From Nocardia sp. BMG51109 (GTDB lineage: Bacteria; Actinomycetota; Actinomycetes; Mycobacteriales; Mycobacteriaceae): a stretch of 64,000 bases of DNA. This document shows positions 1 through 8,683 of the stretch, piece after piece; position 1 is the stretch's first letter, and the number at the start of each line of letters is the position of its first letter. The translations under genes and the position numbers were made by a program. Under the pieces are notes generated by a model. That model saw only the letters and a list, made by a program, of their open reading frames with translations, was not told the origin of the DNA and made no database searches. Location: NCBI RefSeq assembly GCF_000526215.1, contig NZ_JAFQ01000004.1:4526001-4590000 (forward strand). Direction: 5' to 3'.

Positions 1-1
1 G

Positions 2-1690
2 GAGGACGCGGCCGCCAAGCGGGCGCATCCGGTGGCGTTGGCGATGGCGGCGCATCAGGCCGAGGAGACCGTGTCGGTGGAGCCCGTCGAGGCCGAGGCC
101 GCGGCGGCTTCCGGCGACGTCGATGTGTCGCCGGACCAGGCGTCTTCGGGCCGCCCGGCACCTCGTCGGCGCCGCAGGGCGCGGCGCGGCGGCGACACCG
201 CGGCGGGTAGGTCCGCCGCCGGCGATGCGGCCGAGACCGTCGCCGCCGGCGATGCGGCCGAGACGGTCGGCGCACAGCCGGAGGCCGGGGAGCCCACGGC
301 GGCGGAGCGAAACGCTGCCGAGGCGCAGCCGGTGGGAGAGGCCCCGGCGGTGGGCTCGCCCGAGGAAATCTCGGCGATCGCCGCGCCTGCCGCTACCGGC
401 GCACCTGATGACTCTGCCGACACTGCCGCATCTGCCGACACTGCCGCATCTGCCGACACTGCCGCATCTGCCGACACTGCCGCATCTGCCGACACTGCCG
501 CATCTGCCGACACTGCCGCATCTGCCGACACTGCCGCATCTGCCGACACTGCCGCATCTGCCGACACTGCCGCATCTGCCGACACTGCCGCATCTGCCGA
601 CACTGCCGCATCTGCCGACACTGCCGCATCTGCCGACACTGCCGCATCTGCCGACACTGCCGCATCTGCCGACACTGCCGCATCTGCCGACACTGCCACA
701 TCTGCCGACACTGTCGTACCTGCCGACACTGCCGCGGACAACGGCGATGTGTCGACGACCGGCACGGTCGCGGGAACCGACGCCGCTGTGGACACGTCCG
801 CGGAGACCGCGGCGGAGACCGGCGTTCCTGCACGGGCCGACGTTCCTGTGGGGACCGGCGTTTCCGCGGGGAGCGGCGTTTCCGCGGGGAGCGGCGTTTC
901 CGCGGGGACCGGCGTTTCCGCGGGGACCGACGTTCCTGCGGGGACCGGCGTTTCCGCGGGGACCGACGTTCCTGCGGGGACCGGCGTTTCCACAGGGGCT
1001 GGCGTTTCCACGGGGACCGACGTTGCTACGGGGACCGACGCTGCCGCGAGGACCGACGTCGAGGGAACCGGGGCCGTTGCGGCGAGCGAGACCGTTGCGG
1101 GGAGCGAGACCGCTGCGGGGCCCGGCGTTGCGCCGGATACCGAGCCTCCCGCGGGGAGTGCGACCGTAGCGAGCGGGGCTGCTGCGGGGACCGGCACTCG
1201 GGCGAGTACGGATGCTGCCGCGGGGAGTGCGGCCGTGGAGAGCGGGACCGCTGTCGCTGACAGCACCCGTACGGCCGAGGCGATCGGGACCGCAGGGTCC
1301 GGCACTGCGGCGGGCACCGATGCCACGGAGAGCGGTAGCGCGGAGTTCGGCACTACCGAGAGCGGTACCGCGGAGTTCGGCGCTACGGAGAGCGGAACTG
1401 CTTCGAGTGTGGAGACCCCGGCGGGAGCCGATGCCGCGGCGGAGGCCCCGGACGAGGCGACTGCCGCCTCGGCGGACCAGCCCGCCACGGCCCGTCGTGG
1501 TCGCCGTCGGGTGGCACGCACCGCCACCGCGCCCAGCAGCGGCAACGAGAGCGCGGTGTTCGTGCTGTCCAGCACCGAGCAGGAGGCCCCGGCCGCCGAC
1601 TTCGCCGAAGCTCCTCCGGCTCCCGTGGCGCCGCGCAGTCGCCCACGCCGTCGCTCGGCGGGCCGGGCCGCGGGCGCCCCGGAGCAGTAG
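2..1690 (+). CDS. rne: Ribonuclease E/G, C-terminal part (5' end outside window)
   Basis: The reading frame is already open at the left edge, so only the last 562 residues are seen. The first residues (EDAAAKRAHPVALAMAAH) match the end of the catalytic half of actinobacterial RNase E/G, the endoribonuclease of mRNA turnover and rRNA processing. The downstream order rplU-rpmA-obg-proB is the usual one for this gene in mycolic-acid actinomycetes. The rest is a disordered Ala/Thr/Gly tail with Arg-rich patches near its start, at ARRGRRR and at the C-terminus (RSRPRRRS), probably RNA-binding. The tail holds an 18-copy six-residue repeat (SADTAA) and a second six-residue family (GTGVSA/GTDVPA). 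The catalytic domains cannot be judged here. Confidence 0.85.
   Translation, partial: EDAAAKRAHPVALAMAAHQAEETVSVEPVEAEAAAASGDVDVSPDQASSGRPAPRRRRRARRGGDTAAGRSAAGDAAETVAAGDAAETVGAQPEAGEPTAAERNAAEAQPVGEAPAVGSPEEISAIAAPAATGAPDDSADTAASADTAASADTAASADTAASADTAASADTAASADTAASADTAASADTAASADTAASADTAASADTAASADTAASADTAASADTAASADTATSADTVVPADTAADNGDVSTTGTVAGTDAAVDTSAETAAETGVPARADVPVGTGVSAGSGVSAGSGVSAGTGVSAGTDVPAGTGVSAGTDVPAGTGVSTGAGVSTGTDVATGTDAAARTDVEGTGAVAASETVAGSETAAGPGVAPDTEPPAGSATVASGAAAGTGTRASTDAAAGSAAVESGTAVADSTRTAEAIGTAGSGTAAGTDATESGSAEFGTTESGTAEFGATESGTASSVETPAGADAAAEAPDEATAASADQPATARRGRRRVARTATAPSSGNESAVFVLSSTEQEAPAADFAEAPPAPVAPRSRPRRRSAGRAAGAPEQ
413..736 (+). repeat. 18-bp tandem repeat inside rne (18 copies)
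   Basis: The unit tctgccgacactgccgca occurs 15 times without a change from 413 to 682, followed by three copies with one to a few substitutions. It encodes SADTAA. Because the unit is six codons, copy number can change without breaking the frame. The near-perfect identity suggests recent expansion. Confidence 0.97.
836..1051 (+). repeat. Degenerate 18-bp repeats in the rne tail
   Basis: About a dozen imperfect six-codon units of the type ggg-acc-ggc-gtt-tcc-gcg, alternating GTGVSA, GSGVSA and GTDVPA. It is a second, older-looking repeat family in the same disordered tail. Confidence 0.85.
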
Positions 1691-1697
1691 GGCCGAG

Positions 1698-1823
1698 CTA
1701 GTTCGTCGTCGCTAGTTCGTCGTCGCTAGTTCGTCGTCGCTAGTTCGTCGTCGCTAGTTCGTCGTCGCTAGTTCGTCGTCGCTAGTTCGTCGTCGCTAGT
1801 TCGTCGTCGCTAGTTCGTCGTCG
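1698..1823. repeat. 14-bp intergenic tandem repeat, 9 perfect copies
   Basis: The unit ctagttcgtcgtcg is repeated nine times with no substitution, starting eight bases after the rne stop codon. The array is noncoding on the plus strand. Its last copy runs into the 40-bp palindrome that follows. Confidence 0.97.
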
Positions 1824-1858
1824 AGGCCCGCACCCGGATCCGGGTGCGGGCCTCGACG
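1819..1858. terminator. 40-bp perfect palindrome, probable rne terminator
   Basis: The sequence is a perfect inverted repeat centred on the GGATCC at 1836-1841, with 20 bases on each side. Transcribed, it would fold into a very GC-rich hairpin. It has no T-run, so it may act as a non-canonical terminator for rne. Its arms share bases with the 14-bp array on the left and the 17-bp array on the right. Confidence 0.6.
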
Positions 1859-2105
1859 CGTTCTGGGCCTCGACGCGTTCTGGGCCTCGACGCGTTCTGG
1901 GCCTCGACGCGTTCTGGGCCTCGACGCGTTCTGGGCCTCGACGCGTTCTGGGCCTCGACGCGTTCTGGGCCTCGACGCGTTCTGGGCCTCGACGCGTTCT
2001 GGGCCTCGACGCGTTCTGGGCCTCGACGCGTTCTGGGCCTCGACGCGTTCTGGGCCTCGACGCGTTCTGGGCCTCGACGCGTTCTGGGCCTCGACGCGTT
2101 CCGGG
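1851..2105. repeat. 17-bp intergenic tandem repeat, 15 copies
   Basis: The unit cctcgacgcgttctggg occurs 14 times perfectly and once more with a single T-to-C change (2089-2105). The 17-bp length is not a multiple of three, which argues against coding. No spacers are present, so this is not a CRISPR array. Confidence 0.97.
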
Positions 2106-2656
2106 GCAACGCGGCGGCGGTCGGGCCCACTCCGGTCGGATCCTTCGTCGAACGGAGGGCGCTCTATGGGCTCGCCCGCCTCGCGCGTCGGCTCCGTCTC
2201 GCCGGGTGCGGATCCGGGCCGCATACCCGGGGTGTACCGGCGCGGTCAGCGGTACTTGACCGGCGGTGCGGCCGTATCGGGCGAACGAGGTTCCCCGGGC
2301 CGACGCCGGCCGCCCGGCACCGGCCGCCGCCTGCCGGGTGACGGTGCGGGCCGGGCGTGACCCCCGGTTTGGCCGGGAGGACCGACGTCCTGTAATCTTG
2401 GCCAGTCGCTGCCCGGTGACAGCCTTTGCGCTGTGCCACTCGACTGCCGGTGTACTTCCGAAGTACAGGGCACTCCGAAGGGCGGGGCCGGGCTCGGTTC
2501 GATACGAGAGTGTGCGGTATTCGATACCAGAGCCCGCCAGGCACCGAGGCGGCGTGATTACCAGACCAGATGTGCGGCGGTTTCCGGCGTAGGCCGGGCG
2601 ATCCGGCCGCACGAGTACAGTGCCGAGCACTAGTAGAGGAAGAGGGTAGCCGACCG
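2106..2656 (+). promoter_or_regulatory. rplU promoter and leader region with inverted repeats
   Basis: This 551-bp stretch holds no convincing gene. A weak promoter-like pair is TTGGCC (2369-2374) and TAATCT (2393-2398), spaced by 18 bases. Downstream, 2451-2467 is an inverted repeat (TGTACTTC, one base, GAAGTACA). At about 2496-2526 there are further short complementary segments around TCGATAC and GTATTCGA. The long structured leader before a ribosomal-protein gene would fit autoregulation, but no known leader RNA was recognised. A purine-rich ribosome binding site (aggaagaggg, 2637-2646) precedes rplU. Confidence 0.35.
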
Positions 2657-2968
2657 ATGGCAACGTACGCGATCGTCAAGACCGGCGGAAAGCAGTACAA
2701 GGTCGCGGTCGGTGACCTGGTGAAGGTCGAGAAGATCGAGGGCGAGCCGGGCACCGCGGTGTCGCTGCCGCCGGTGCTGGTCGTCGACGGTGCCGAGCTG
2801 ACCACCGACAAGGACAAGCTGGCCGAGGTGTCGGTGTCCGCCGAGGTGGTCGAGCAGACCAAGGGCCCGAAGATCCGCATCCACAAGTTCAAGAACAAGA
2901 CCGGCTACCACAAGCGTCAGGGCCACCGTCAGAAGCTGACGGTCCTGAAGGTCACCGGCATCAAGTAA
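2657..2968 (+). CDS. rplU: 50S ribosomal protein L21
   Basis: A 103-residue protein starting [20 protein letters not shown], the L21 signature that binds 23S rRNA domain I in the large subunit. The ATG at 2657 is chosen over upstream in-frame starts because it gives the family N-terminus and has aggaagaggg 10-19 bases upstream. It ends in the usual basic segment ([15 protein letters not shown]). rpmA follows after 46 bp, the universal L21-L27 pairing. Confidence 0.97.
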   Translation: MATYAIVKTGGKQYKVAVGDLVKVEKIEGEPGTAVSLPPVLVVDGAELTTDKDKLAEVSVSAEVVEQTKGPKIRIHKFKNKTGYHKRQGHRQKLTVLKVTGIK

Positions 2969-3014
2969 GAGCGGCTACGGGGTTCGACCCCCAGTACGAG
3001 GAGTTTCCACAGCA

Positions 3015-3281
3015 ATGGCACATAAGAAGGGTGCGTCCAGCTCTCGTAACGGTCGCGACTCGAATGCCCAGCGGCTCGGCGTGAAGCGCTTCGGCGGCCA
3101 GGCCGTCAAGGCCGGCGAGATCCTGGTCCGGCAGCGCGGCACGCACTTCCACCCGGGCGCGAACGTCGGTCGCGGTGGCGACGACACGCTGTTCGCCCTG
3201 GAGGCGGGCGCGGTCCGGTTCGGCACCAAGCGCGGCCGCAAGACCGTCAACATCGTGGTTCCGGAGCCGGCGGAGGCCTGA
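3015..3281 (+). CDS. rpmA: 50S ribosomal protein L27
   Basis: An 88-residue protein starting [20 protein letters not shown], the N-terminus that reaches towards the peptidyl-transferase centre. The N-terminus is already in the mature-type form, with no Firmicutes-like cleaved extension. Length and sequence are typical. It is cotranscribed with rplU and followed by a strong hairpin terminator before obg. Confidence 0.97.
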   Translation: MAHKKGASSSRNGRDSNAQRLGVKRFGGQAVKAGEILVRQRGTHFHPGANVGRGGDDTLFALEAGAVRFGTKRGRKTVNIVVPEPAEA

Positions 3282-3302
3282 GCCGCGCCACACACTGCGA
3301 AG

Positions 3303-3333
3303 CGGGTCAGGGTGCGACACCCTGACCCGTTTT
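3303..3333 (+). terminator. Rho-independent terminator after rpmA
   Basis: A perfect 12-bp stem (3303-3314 with 3318-3329) closed by the three-base loop CGA is followed at once by TTTT. It lies 21 bases after the rpmA stop and 50 bases before the obg start. It probably ends or attenuates the rplU-rpmA transcript. Confidence 0.85.
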
Positions 3334-3384
3334 CCTGTTTCGGCACCTGCCGACCGATCGATCGATAAGGAGGATGATCAGGGC

Positions 3385-4845
3385 ATGTCCAGATTCATCG
3401 ATCGCGTCGTGCTGCACGTGCGGGCCGGGAAGGGCGGCCACGGGTGTGCCTCGGTGCATCGGGAGAAGTTCAAGCCGCTGGGCGGGCCCGACGGCGGTAA
3501 CGGCGGCAACGGCGGGGACGTGATCCTCGAGGTCGACCCCAACGTGCACACCCTGCTGGACTTCCACTTCCACCCGCACGCCCGGGCCGGCAACGGTAAG
3601 CCCGGCGAGGGTGGCAACCGGGACGGCAAGCAGGGCGGCGAACTGCTGCTGCGGGTGCCGGACGGGACCGTGGTGGTCGGCGCGAACGGCAGGCTGCTGG
3701 CCGATCTGGTCGGCGCGGGCACCCGGTTCGTGGCCGCGCGCGGCGGCCGCGGCGGGCTCGGGAATGCGGCGCTGGTGTCGCGGGCCCGCAAGGCGCCCGG
3801 TTTCGCGCTGCTCGGGGAGGACGGCGAGGAGCACGATCTCACCCTCGAGCTGAAATCGGTGGCCGACATCGGGCTGGTCGGCTACCCGTCGGCGGGGAAG
3901 TCGTCGCTGGTGTCGGTGCTGTCGGCCGCGAAGCCGAAGATCGCCGACTACCCGTTCACCACGCTGGTGCCCAATCTGGGCGTGGTGTCCAGCGGCGACA
4001 CCTCCTTCACCGTCGCCGACGTGCCCGGCCTGATTCCCGGGGCGAGCGAGGGGCGCGGGCTCGGGCTGGACTTCCTGCGCCACCTCGAGCGCTGCGCGGT
4101 GCTGGCGCACGTAGTGGATTGCGCGACACTGGAATCCGGCCGCGATCCGGTGTCGGACGTGGACGCGCTGGAGGCCGAGCTGGCCGCCTATCAGCCCGAG
4201 TTGCAGGCCGACTCCGGGCTCGGCGATCTGGCCGAGCGCCCGCGCGTGGTGATTCTCAACAAGACCGACGTCCCCGATGCCGACGAGCTCGCCGAGATGG
4301 TGACCCCCGACTTCGAGGCGCGCGGCTGGCCGGTGTTCAAGATCTCCGCGGTGAGCCGGGAGGGCTTGCGGCCGTTGACCTTCGCGCTCGCGACGCTGGT
4401 GCGCGAGTACCGCGAGGCGCATCCGAAGGCGCCGCCGCGGCGCCCGGTGATCCGGCCGGTGGTCCGGGGCGAGAGCGGCTTCAGCGTCGAGGCGGATCCG
4501 GAGGTGCCGGGCGGCTTCATCGTGCGTGGTGAACGTCCGGAGCGCTGGGTGCACCAGACGCAGTTCGACAACGACGAGGCCGTCGGCTACCTGGCCGACC
4601 GGCTGGCCCGCCTCGGCGTGGAGGAGGAGCTGGCGCGGCTGGGTGCCGAGCCGGGCGCCCCGGTGACCATCGGCGACATCAGCTTCGACTGGGAACCGCA
4701 GGTCTCCGCCGGTGTCGACGTGGTGATGTCGGGCCGGGGCACGGACCCGCGCCTCGATCAGTCCGACCGCGTCTCGGCGGCCGAACGCAAACACGCGTCC
4801 CGGGTGCGCCGCGGCCTGGTCTCGGAGGACGAGGACCAGCGGTGA
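3385..4845 (+). CDS. obg: GTPase Obg
   Basis: 486 residues. The Gly-rich OBG domain comes first (about 1-158, with [13 protein letters not shown]), then a G domain with P-loop GYPSAGKSS, switch [13 protein letters not shown]3 DVPGLI and G4 NKTD. The C-terminal OCT domain occupies about 360-430, and a polar tail typical of actinobacteria follows. Obg binds the 50S subunit and links ribosome assembly to growth and the stringent response. The start at 3385 has an ideal AAGGAGG at 3367-3373 and gives the canonical [12 protein letters not shown]. Confidence 0.97.
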   Translation: MSRFIDRVVLHVRAGKGGHGCASVHREKFKPLGGPDGGNGGNGGDVILEVDPNVHTLLDFHFHPHARAGNGKPGEGGNRDGKQGGELLLRVPDGTVVVGANGRLLADLVGAGTRFVAARGGRGGLGNAALVSRARKAPGFALLGEDGEEHDLTLELKSVADIGLVGYPSAGKSSLVSVLSAAKPKIADYPFTTLVPNLGVVSSGDTSFTVADVPGLIPGASEGRGLGLDFLRHLERCAVLAHVVDCATLESGRDPVSDVDALEAELAAYQPELQADSGLGDLAERPRVVILNKTDVPDADELAEMVTPDFEARGWPVFKISAVSREGLRPLTFALATLVREYREAHPKAPPRRPVIRPVVRGESGFSVEADPEVPGGFIVRGERPERWVHQTQFDNDEAVGYLADRLARLGVEEELARLGAEPGAPVTIGDISFDWEPQVSAGVDVVMSGRGTDPRLDQSDRVSAAERKHASRVRRGLVSEDEDQR

Positions 4846-5345
4846 ACCGGCCGCCGCGCACCTCGCCGACGGTCGTGCGGCCCGTCCGTGCTGTCGCGGC
4901 GGATACGCGGACAGGCTTGTCCGGTCCGTCCGGTGCATCTCGCTCGGTGCTGCCGGGCTGCGGACCGTACTGCGGCGCATCGGCTCTCGCCGCACAGTGC
5001 GCGTGGTGCCGGGCGGTGCGCGAGGTTCGGACACAGGGCGTGGGCGCACCGGCGTTCGGTCTGTCCGGTGCCTCGTGTTCGGTGCTGCCGGGGCGCGGAC
5101 CATGCTGTAGCGCATCGGTTTTCGTCGTGGAGTATGTGCACCCTCCTGGTTCGTGCCGGTGCCGGGTGCAGGGTGCGGGGGCGTCGATGTGTGGCAGTCG
5201 ACGTGCCTGCGACCGGATGCCGTCGGATCGCGAATCGAGCCGTGGTGCATCGGCTCTCGTCGCCCGCGTCGGTACAGCCGGGAGGGCGGGTATCGGGATG
5301 TGCGATCCCCGTTCGCGGCTGGGTAGTTCGGTGTTGTGGGAGTGA
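4846..5345. repeat. Imperfect 135-bp-period tandem repeat between obg and proB
   Basis: Matching segments recur exactly 135 bp apart: gcatcggctctcgccg at 4977, gcatcggttttcgtcg at 5112 and gcatcggctctcgtcg at 5247. The similarity extends over much of each unit. The period is 45 codons, and a GTG-started frame overlapping the obg stop (4842-5345, 167 codons) stays open, but its Cys/Arg/Ser-rich product resembles no family. The opposite strand is also open. It is most likely noncoding repetitive DNA; a small lineage-specific protein cannot be excluded. Confidence 0.75.
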
Positions 5346-5353
5346 GTTGCGGT

Positions 5354-6481
5354 ATGGCACAGGTGGATTCGGAGCGGGAAACGAGTGCGGCGCGCACGGC
5401 GATCGCGACGGCGCGCAGTGTGGTCGTGAAGATCGGGTCGTCGGCGCTGACCAGCCTGGCGGGCGGTCTCGACACGGCGCGGCTGGACAAGCTGGCCGAC
5501 GCGGTCGAGGCGCGGATGCGGGCCGGGTCCGATGTCGTCGTGGTGTCCTCGGGCGCCATCGGTGCGGGCATGGCGCCGCTCGAGCTGTCCACGCGGCCGC
5601 GGGATCTGGCGACCAAGCAGGCGGCGGCCAGCGTCGGTCAGCTGGCGCTGGCGCACGCCTGGGGCACCTCGTTCGCCCGGTACGGCCGCACCGTCGGCCA
5701 GGTGCTGCTGACCGCGGGCGACTTCTCCCGCCGCGAACATCATCGCAATGCGCAGCGGACCCTGGACCGGCTGCGGTCGCTGCACGCGATCGCGGTGGTC
5801 AACGAGAACGACACCATCGCCACCGAGGAGATCCGGTTCGGCGACAACGATCGGCTGGCGGCGCTGGTCGCCCATCTGGTCGGCGCCGACGCCCTGGTGC
5901 TGCTGTCGGATGTGGACGGACTCTACGACGGCGACCCCCGCAAGGGCGCCGCCACCTTCATTCCGGAGGTGCGCGGCAGCGCCGATCTGGACGGTGTGAT
6001 CGCCGGTAGCGGCGGCGCGCTCGGCACGGGCGGCATGGCCTCGAAGCTGTCGGCGGCGCGGCTCGCCGCCGACGCCGGAGTGCCGGTGCTGCTGGCCGCC
6101 GCCGCCGAGGCCGCCGCCGCACTGAGCGGCGCCTCGGTCGGCACCGCCTTCGCCGCCCGCCCGGTGCGGTTGTCGGCCCGCAAGTTCTGGGTCCGGCACG
6201 CCGCCGACAGCCGCGGCGCGGTGCTGCTCGACGAGGGCGCGGTGCGGGCCGTATCCCGCTGCCGCCGCTCCCTGCTGGCCGCCGGCATCACCGGCGTCCG
6301 CGGCCGCTTCCACGGCGGCGACGTCATCGACCTGGTCGCCCCCGACGGCCGATTGGTCGCCCGCGGCGTAGTCGAATACGACAGCACCGAACTCCAATCC
6401 ATGATGGGCCGCTCCACCACCGACCTTCCCGACGGCATGCAGCGCCCGGTCATCCACGCCGACGACCTGGTGAAGGTGTAA
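5354..6481 (+). CDS. proB: Glutamate 5-kinase
   Basis: 375 residues that phosphorylate glutamate in the first step of proline synthesis. The amino-acid kinase domain shows [42 protein letters not shown] and [13 protein letters not shown]-terminal PUA domain (about 285-365) follows. ATG 5354 gives the normal N-terminus; an upstream frame extension of six codons has no support. Its place downstream of obg is the conserved actinobacterial arrangement. Confidence 0.95.
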   Translation: MAQVDSERETSAARTAIATARSVVVKIGSSALTSLAGGLDTARLDKLADAVEARMRAGSDVVVVSSGAIGAGMAPLELSTRPRDLATKQAAASVGQLALAHAWGTSFARYGRTVGQVLLTAGDFSRREHHRNAQRTLDRLRSLHAIAVVNENDTIATEEIRFGDNDRLAALVAHLVGADALVLLSDVDGLYDGDPRKGAATFIPEVRGSADLDGVIAGSGGALGTGGMASKLSAARLAADAGVPVLLAAAAEAAAALSGASVGTAFAARPVRLSARKFWVRHAADSRGAVLLDEGAVRAVSRCRRSLLAAGITGVRGRFHGGDVIDLVAPDGRLVARGVVEYDSTELQSMMGRSTTDLPDGMQRPVIHADDLVKV

Positions 6482-6560
6482 ACCGTCGGGGCTTGCACAG
6501 CGAACCCGGTCGGGGATAACTGTGGCCACATTGTGTACACAAATTCCGGAGGTGCTGGAC

Positions 6561-6806
6561 ATGAAGAGCATCGGAGTGCGCGAGTTCCGGGATCATGCTG
6601 CCGCTTATCTATCCGGCTCCGACCCGATCGCTGTCCGTCAGCATGGCCGCATCATCGGGTTCTACCTACCGCTCGCTCCCGACGAGGACGAGGTGAACGA
6701 GTCCCTGGCCAAGCTGGGCGCGACGGTTGAACGCGTGTTGACCGAGTCCGGGATGTCGGAGGACGAACTCGCAGACCTGTTCGATCTGCGTAAGCAGGCC
6801 GAGTGA
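6561..6806 (+). CDS. Type II antitoxin, Phd/YefM (VapB-like) family
   Basis: 81 residues beginning MKSIGVREFRDHAAAYLSGS, the DNA-binding N-terminal fold of Phd/YefM antitoxins, followed by an acidic C-terminus of the toxin-neutralising type. The start at ATG 6561 is fixed by ccggaggtg at 6546-6554. Its stop overlaps the GTG start of a PIN-domain toxin remnant, the usual antitoxin-first arrangement. As the toxin is broken, the antitoxin may now be free or act on a related toxin elsewhere. Confidence 0.85.
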   Translation: MKSIGVREFRDHAAAYLSGSDPIAVRQHGRIIGFYLPLAPDEDEVNESLAKLGATVERVLTESGMSEDELADLFDLRKQAE

Positions 6807-7233
6807 TCATCGTTGCCGACGCCAGCGTCCTTGTTGCCGAATTGCTGCGCCGGTGAGGGCGCGAATTGCTGCAGCATCCTGCTCGGCAAGTAGTTGTCGC
6901 GGAAGCGCAGTGGAGCGAGACGCAGTACGAGTTGGAGCGCCGGATCGCTCTGATCGTCGAGCGCGGTCGGCTGTCGGCGGATCAAGCGCAGGCGCTGTGT
7001 GATGATGCGCGCGCAGTAGTGGCCGGGCGTCGGAAGTGGTGCCGCACTCCGTCTGTGCACACAGGGAAGCTGTTGCGCGCCGCAGGGTTCCGCGCGATCC
7101 TGCCGACCGGCCCGTCGTGGCTCTTTCGCTTGCCTTCGATGGCGGGATCCTTACCGGGGACAACGATTTTCTCGGCTGTGGTCGGCCGACGTGGACCGTC
7201 GAGACACTGCGTGCGGAGTGGGAAGGCAGCTGA
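6803..7233 (+). pseudogene. Decayed PIN-domain toxin (VapC-like)
   Basis: Translation from GTG 6803 gives IIVADASVLVAELLRR, with the first catalytic Asp of a PIN ribonuclease. A TGA at 6854-6856 then interrupts the frame. The same frame continues (GRELLQHPARQVVVAEAQW) to about 7030, where a one-base indel shifts into the frame reading VVALSLAFDGGILTGDNDFLG, the C-terminal PIN motif with the acidic residues. The gene therefore has at least one nonsense mutation and one frameshift and is not expected to yield an active nuclease. Confidence 0.8.
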
Positions 7234-7239
7234 CGGTCG

Positions 7240-8178
7240 TCAGTTGACGCCGCGCTGGCCGGGGGCCGGGGTGGTGGTGTTGGGGATCGGGCCGGTGATG
7301 CCGGGCTGACCCTCCTGGTCGGGGAGGGGCGGGCCCGGTTCCGCCGGGGCGTGGGGCTGCGGAGCCGGCGAGGGTGTGCTGGTCGGAGGTGCGGGCGTGT
7401 GGTCGGGTGGCGGAGGTGCTGGGGGTGTGGACGGCTGTGGTGGAGGCGCGAGGGATTGCGGCGGAGGCGTGGGCTGGGTGGGTGATTCCGGCGGGGGTGT
7501 TCGGTTCGGGGCCGGGGGCGTGTGGTTCTGCTGCTGGTCGGGGGTGGTTCGGTGGGGTGGGGTCGATTGCGGGGCAGCGGGGTTCGGCGGTGGGGGAGTG
7601 GTGCCGGGGAGTGCCGGGGGATCGGGGACGGCCGGGATGCCGGAGCCCGCGGCCTGGTAGGCGGGCTTGTAGATCATGTTCATCGCCAGCAGGGCCTCCT
7701 GGTGCAGGGCCTCCTGCGCGATCCGGGCATCGATGACGTGCGCGCTCTCCAGCAGGCGGGCGATGTCGCCGATCGGGCCGGAGTTCCCGGGTGGGACGAC
7801 GGCGAGCTTGACCGCCTCGGCCGCGGCGGCCAGCGCGCCCAGGCGGGCGCCCACCTCGCCCAGGACCGCGGCCAGTTCCTCGACGGATCGGGTGAGGCCA
7901 CGGGCGCAGGCCTCGGCGGCCTCGGCGGCCGCGCCCTCCCAGTGGCCGTCGAACATGGCGTGATCCACCGAGCCGTGCGCCAGCGGCATCGTCGTGGCGA
8001 GCGCGGCGGCGGCCTCCAGCCACGCCGACGACGCCTGCAGGATCTCGCCGGCGTCGATCTGCTGGGTTCCGGCGTAGATCTGCTCGTGCGGCATCGACTC
8101 GAAATGTTCCATCGCGCTGATGTATTCCGGGTCGGTGGGGCGCGGCGGGGGTGGGCCGTAGCGGAATTCCGTGGTCAT
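7240..8178 (-). CDS. PPE/WXG-like protein with proline-rich tail
   Basis: 312 residues. The N-terminal ~170 residues are helical and Ala-rich with an HWEG motif like the W-x-G turn of type VII secretion targets. The rest is a Pro-rich tail ending TTTPAPGQRGVN. The start at ATG 8178 overlaps the stop of the upstream small gene by four bases. Together with that gene and the EspG-like gene further upstream it forms a type VII secretion-associated set, so the protein is probably exported or surface-exposed. No ESX core genes (EccC, EccD) lie in the window. The family assignment is by architecture only. Confidence 0.6.
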   Translation of the reverse strand: MTTEFRYGPPPPRPTDPEYISAMEHFESMPHEQIYAGTQQIDAGEILQASSAWLEAAAALATTMPLAHGSVDHAMFDGHWEGAAAEAAEACARGLTRSVEELAAVLGEVGARLGALAAAAEAVKLAVVPPGNSGPIGDIARLLESAHVIDARIAQEALHQEALLAMNMIYKPAYQAAGSGIPAVPDPPALPGTTPPPPNPAAPQSTPPHRTTPDQQQNHTPPAPNRTPPPESPTQPTPPPQSLAPPPQPSTPPAPPPPDHTPAPPTSTPSPAPQPHAPAEPGPPLPDQEGQPGITGPIPNTTTPAPGQRGVN

Positions 8179-8549
8179 CGCGACTGCCTCGGCGCGATGG
8201 CCCGCAACGCGGCGGCGTGTGCGGCGTCGGCCTCGTCGTGCAGGCCGGCGCTGATCAGGAACCCCTCCTTCATCCGGTAGCAAGCGGCGATATACCGGTC
8301 CAGCAGCGCGGCCGTGTCGCGGGCCTTGCGGGAGAATCCGGCCTGCAGTTGCTGCGCCGAGAAGAAGCCACCGAAGCCGTGCAGGTCCGATACCGATTCC
8401 AGGCGCCGCTGCAGGTGCCGGAGCCGGTCGATCTGCTGGTCGTAGGACTCCGCGCAGCGGCGCGCCGCCGCCGGATCGAATCGGACGGTGCCGCCCTGCG
8501 CCGCCTGCAGAAATCTGCCGATGTCGGCCTGGCTCGCCTCGATCGTCAT
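8175..8549 (-). CDS. EspC/WXG100-like small helical protein
   Basis: 124 residues starting MTIEASQADIGRFLQAAQGG. It has a helical hairpin layout with a conserved mid-segment GGFFSAQQLQAGFSRKARDT, as in EspC-like type VII secretion targets. Translation is coupled to the next gene (ATGA overlap at 8175-8178), which suggests the two products form a heterodimer, as EsxA/B-like and PE/PPE pairs do. ATG 8549 was chosen because upstream in-frame codons run into the intergenic 17-bp repeats. Confidence 0.6.
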   Translation of the reverse strand: MTIEASQADIGRFLQAAQGGTVRFDPAAARRCAESYDQQIDRLRHLQRRLESVSDLHGFGGFFSAQQLQAGFSRKARDTAALLDRYIAACYRMKEGFLISAGLHDEADAAHAAALRAIAPRQSR

Positions 8550-8612
8550 GCGCACCCCCTCCGGATCGGTCGGTCGTGCCCTGTGGCACAGCCTAATCGG
8601 TGTGCCCATTAT

Positions 8613-8680
8613 CGGTCAGTCGGTACAGCCGGTCAGTCGGTACGGCCGGTCAGTGAGTACGGCCGGTCAGCCGTTACCGT
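8613..8680. repeat. 17-bp tandem repeat, 4 copies
   Basis: Four units of the type cggtcagtcggtacggc (8613, 8630, 8647, 8664) separate the EspC-like gene from the EspG-like gene. The first two copies differ at one base and the last is more diverged. This is another short intergenic array like those near rne. Confidence 0.85.
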
Positions 8681-8683
8681 CGC

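Noticed and set aside
55..1575. Long minus-strand frame opposite the RNase E tail
   Set aside because: It is a mirror of the GC-rich tandem repeats. The plus-strand frame has the RNase E junction sequence and continues the conserved gene order.
1698..2105. Possible CRISPR array
   Set aside because: Units abut directly with no spacers, and no cas genes are present.
1782..2663. Several minus-strand frames over the 17-bp repeats
   Set aside because: They are simple translations of a noncoding array, present in all three frames, with no recognisable protein.
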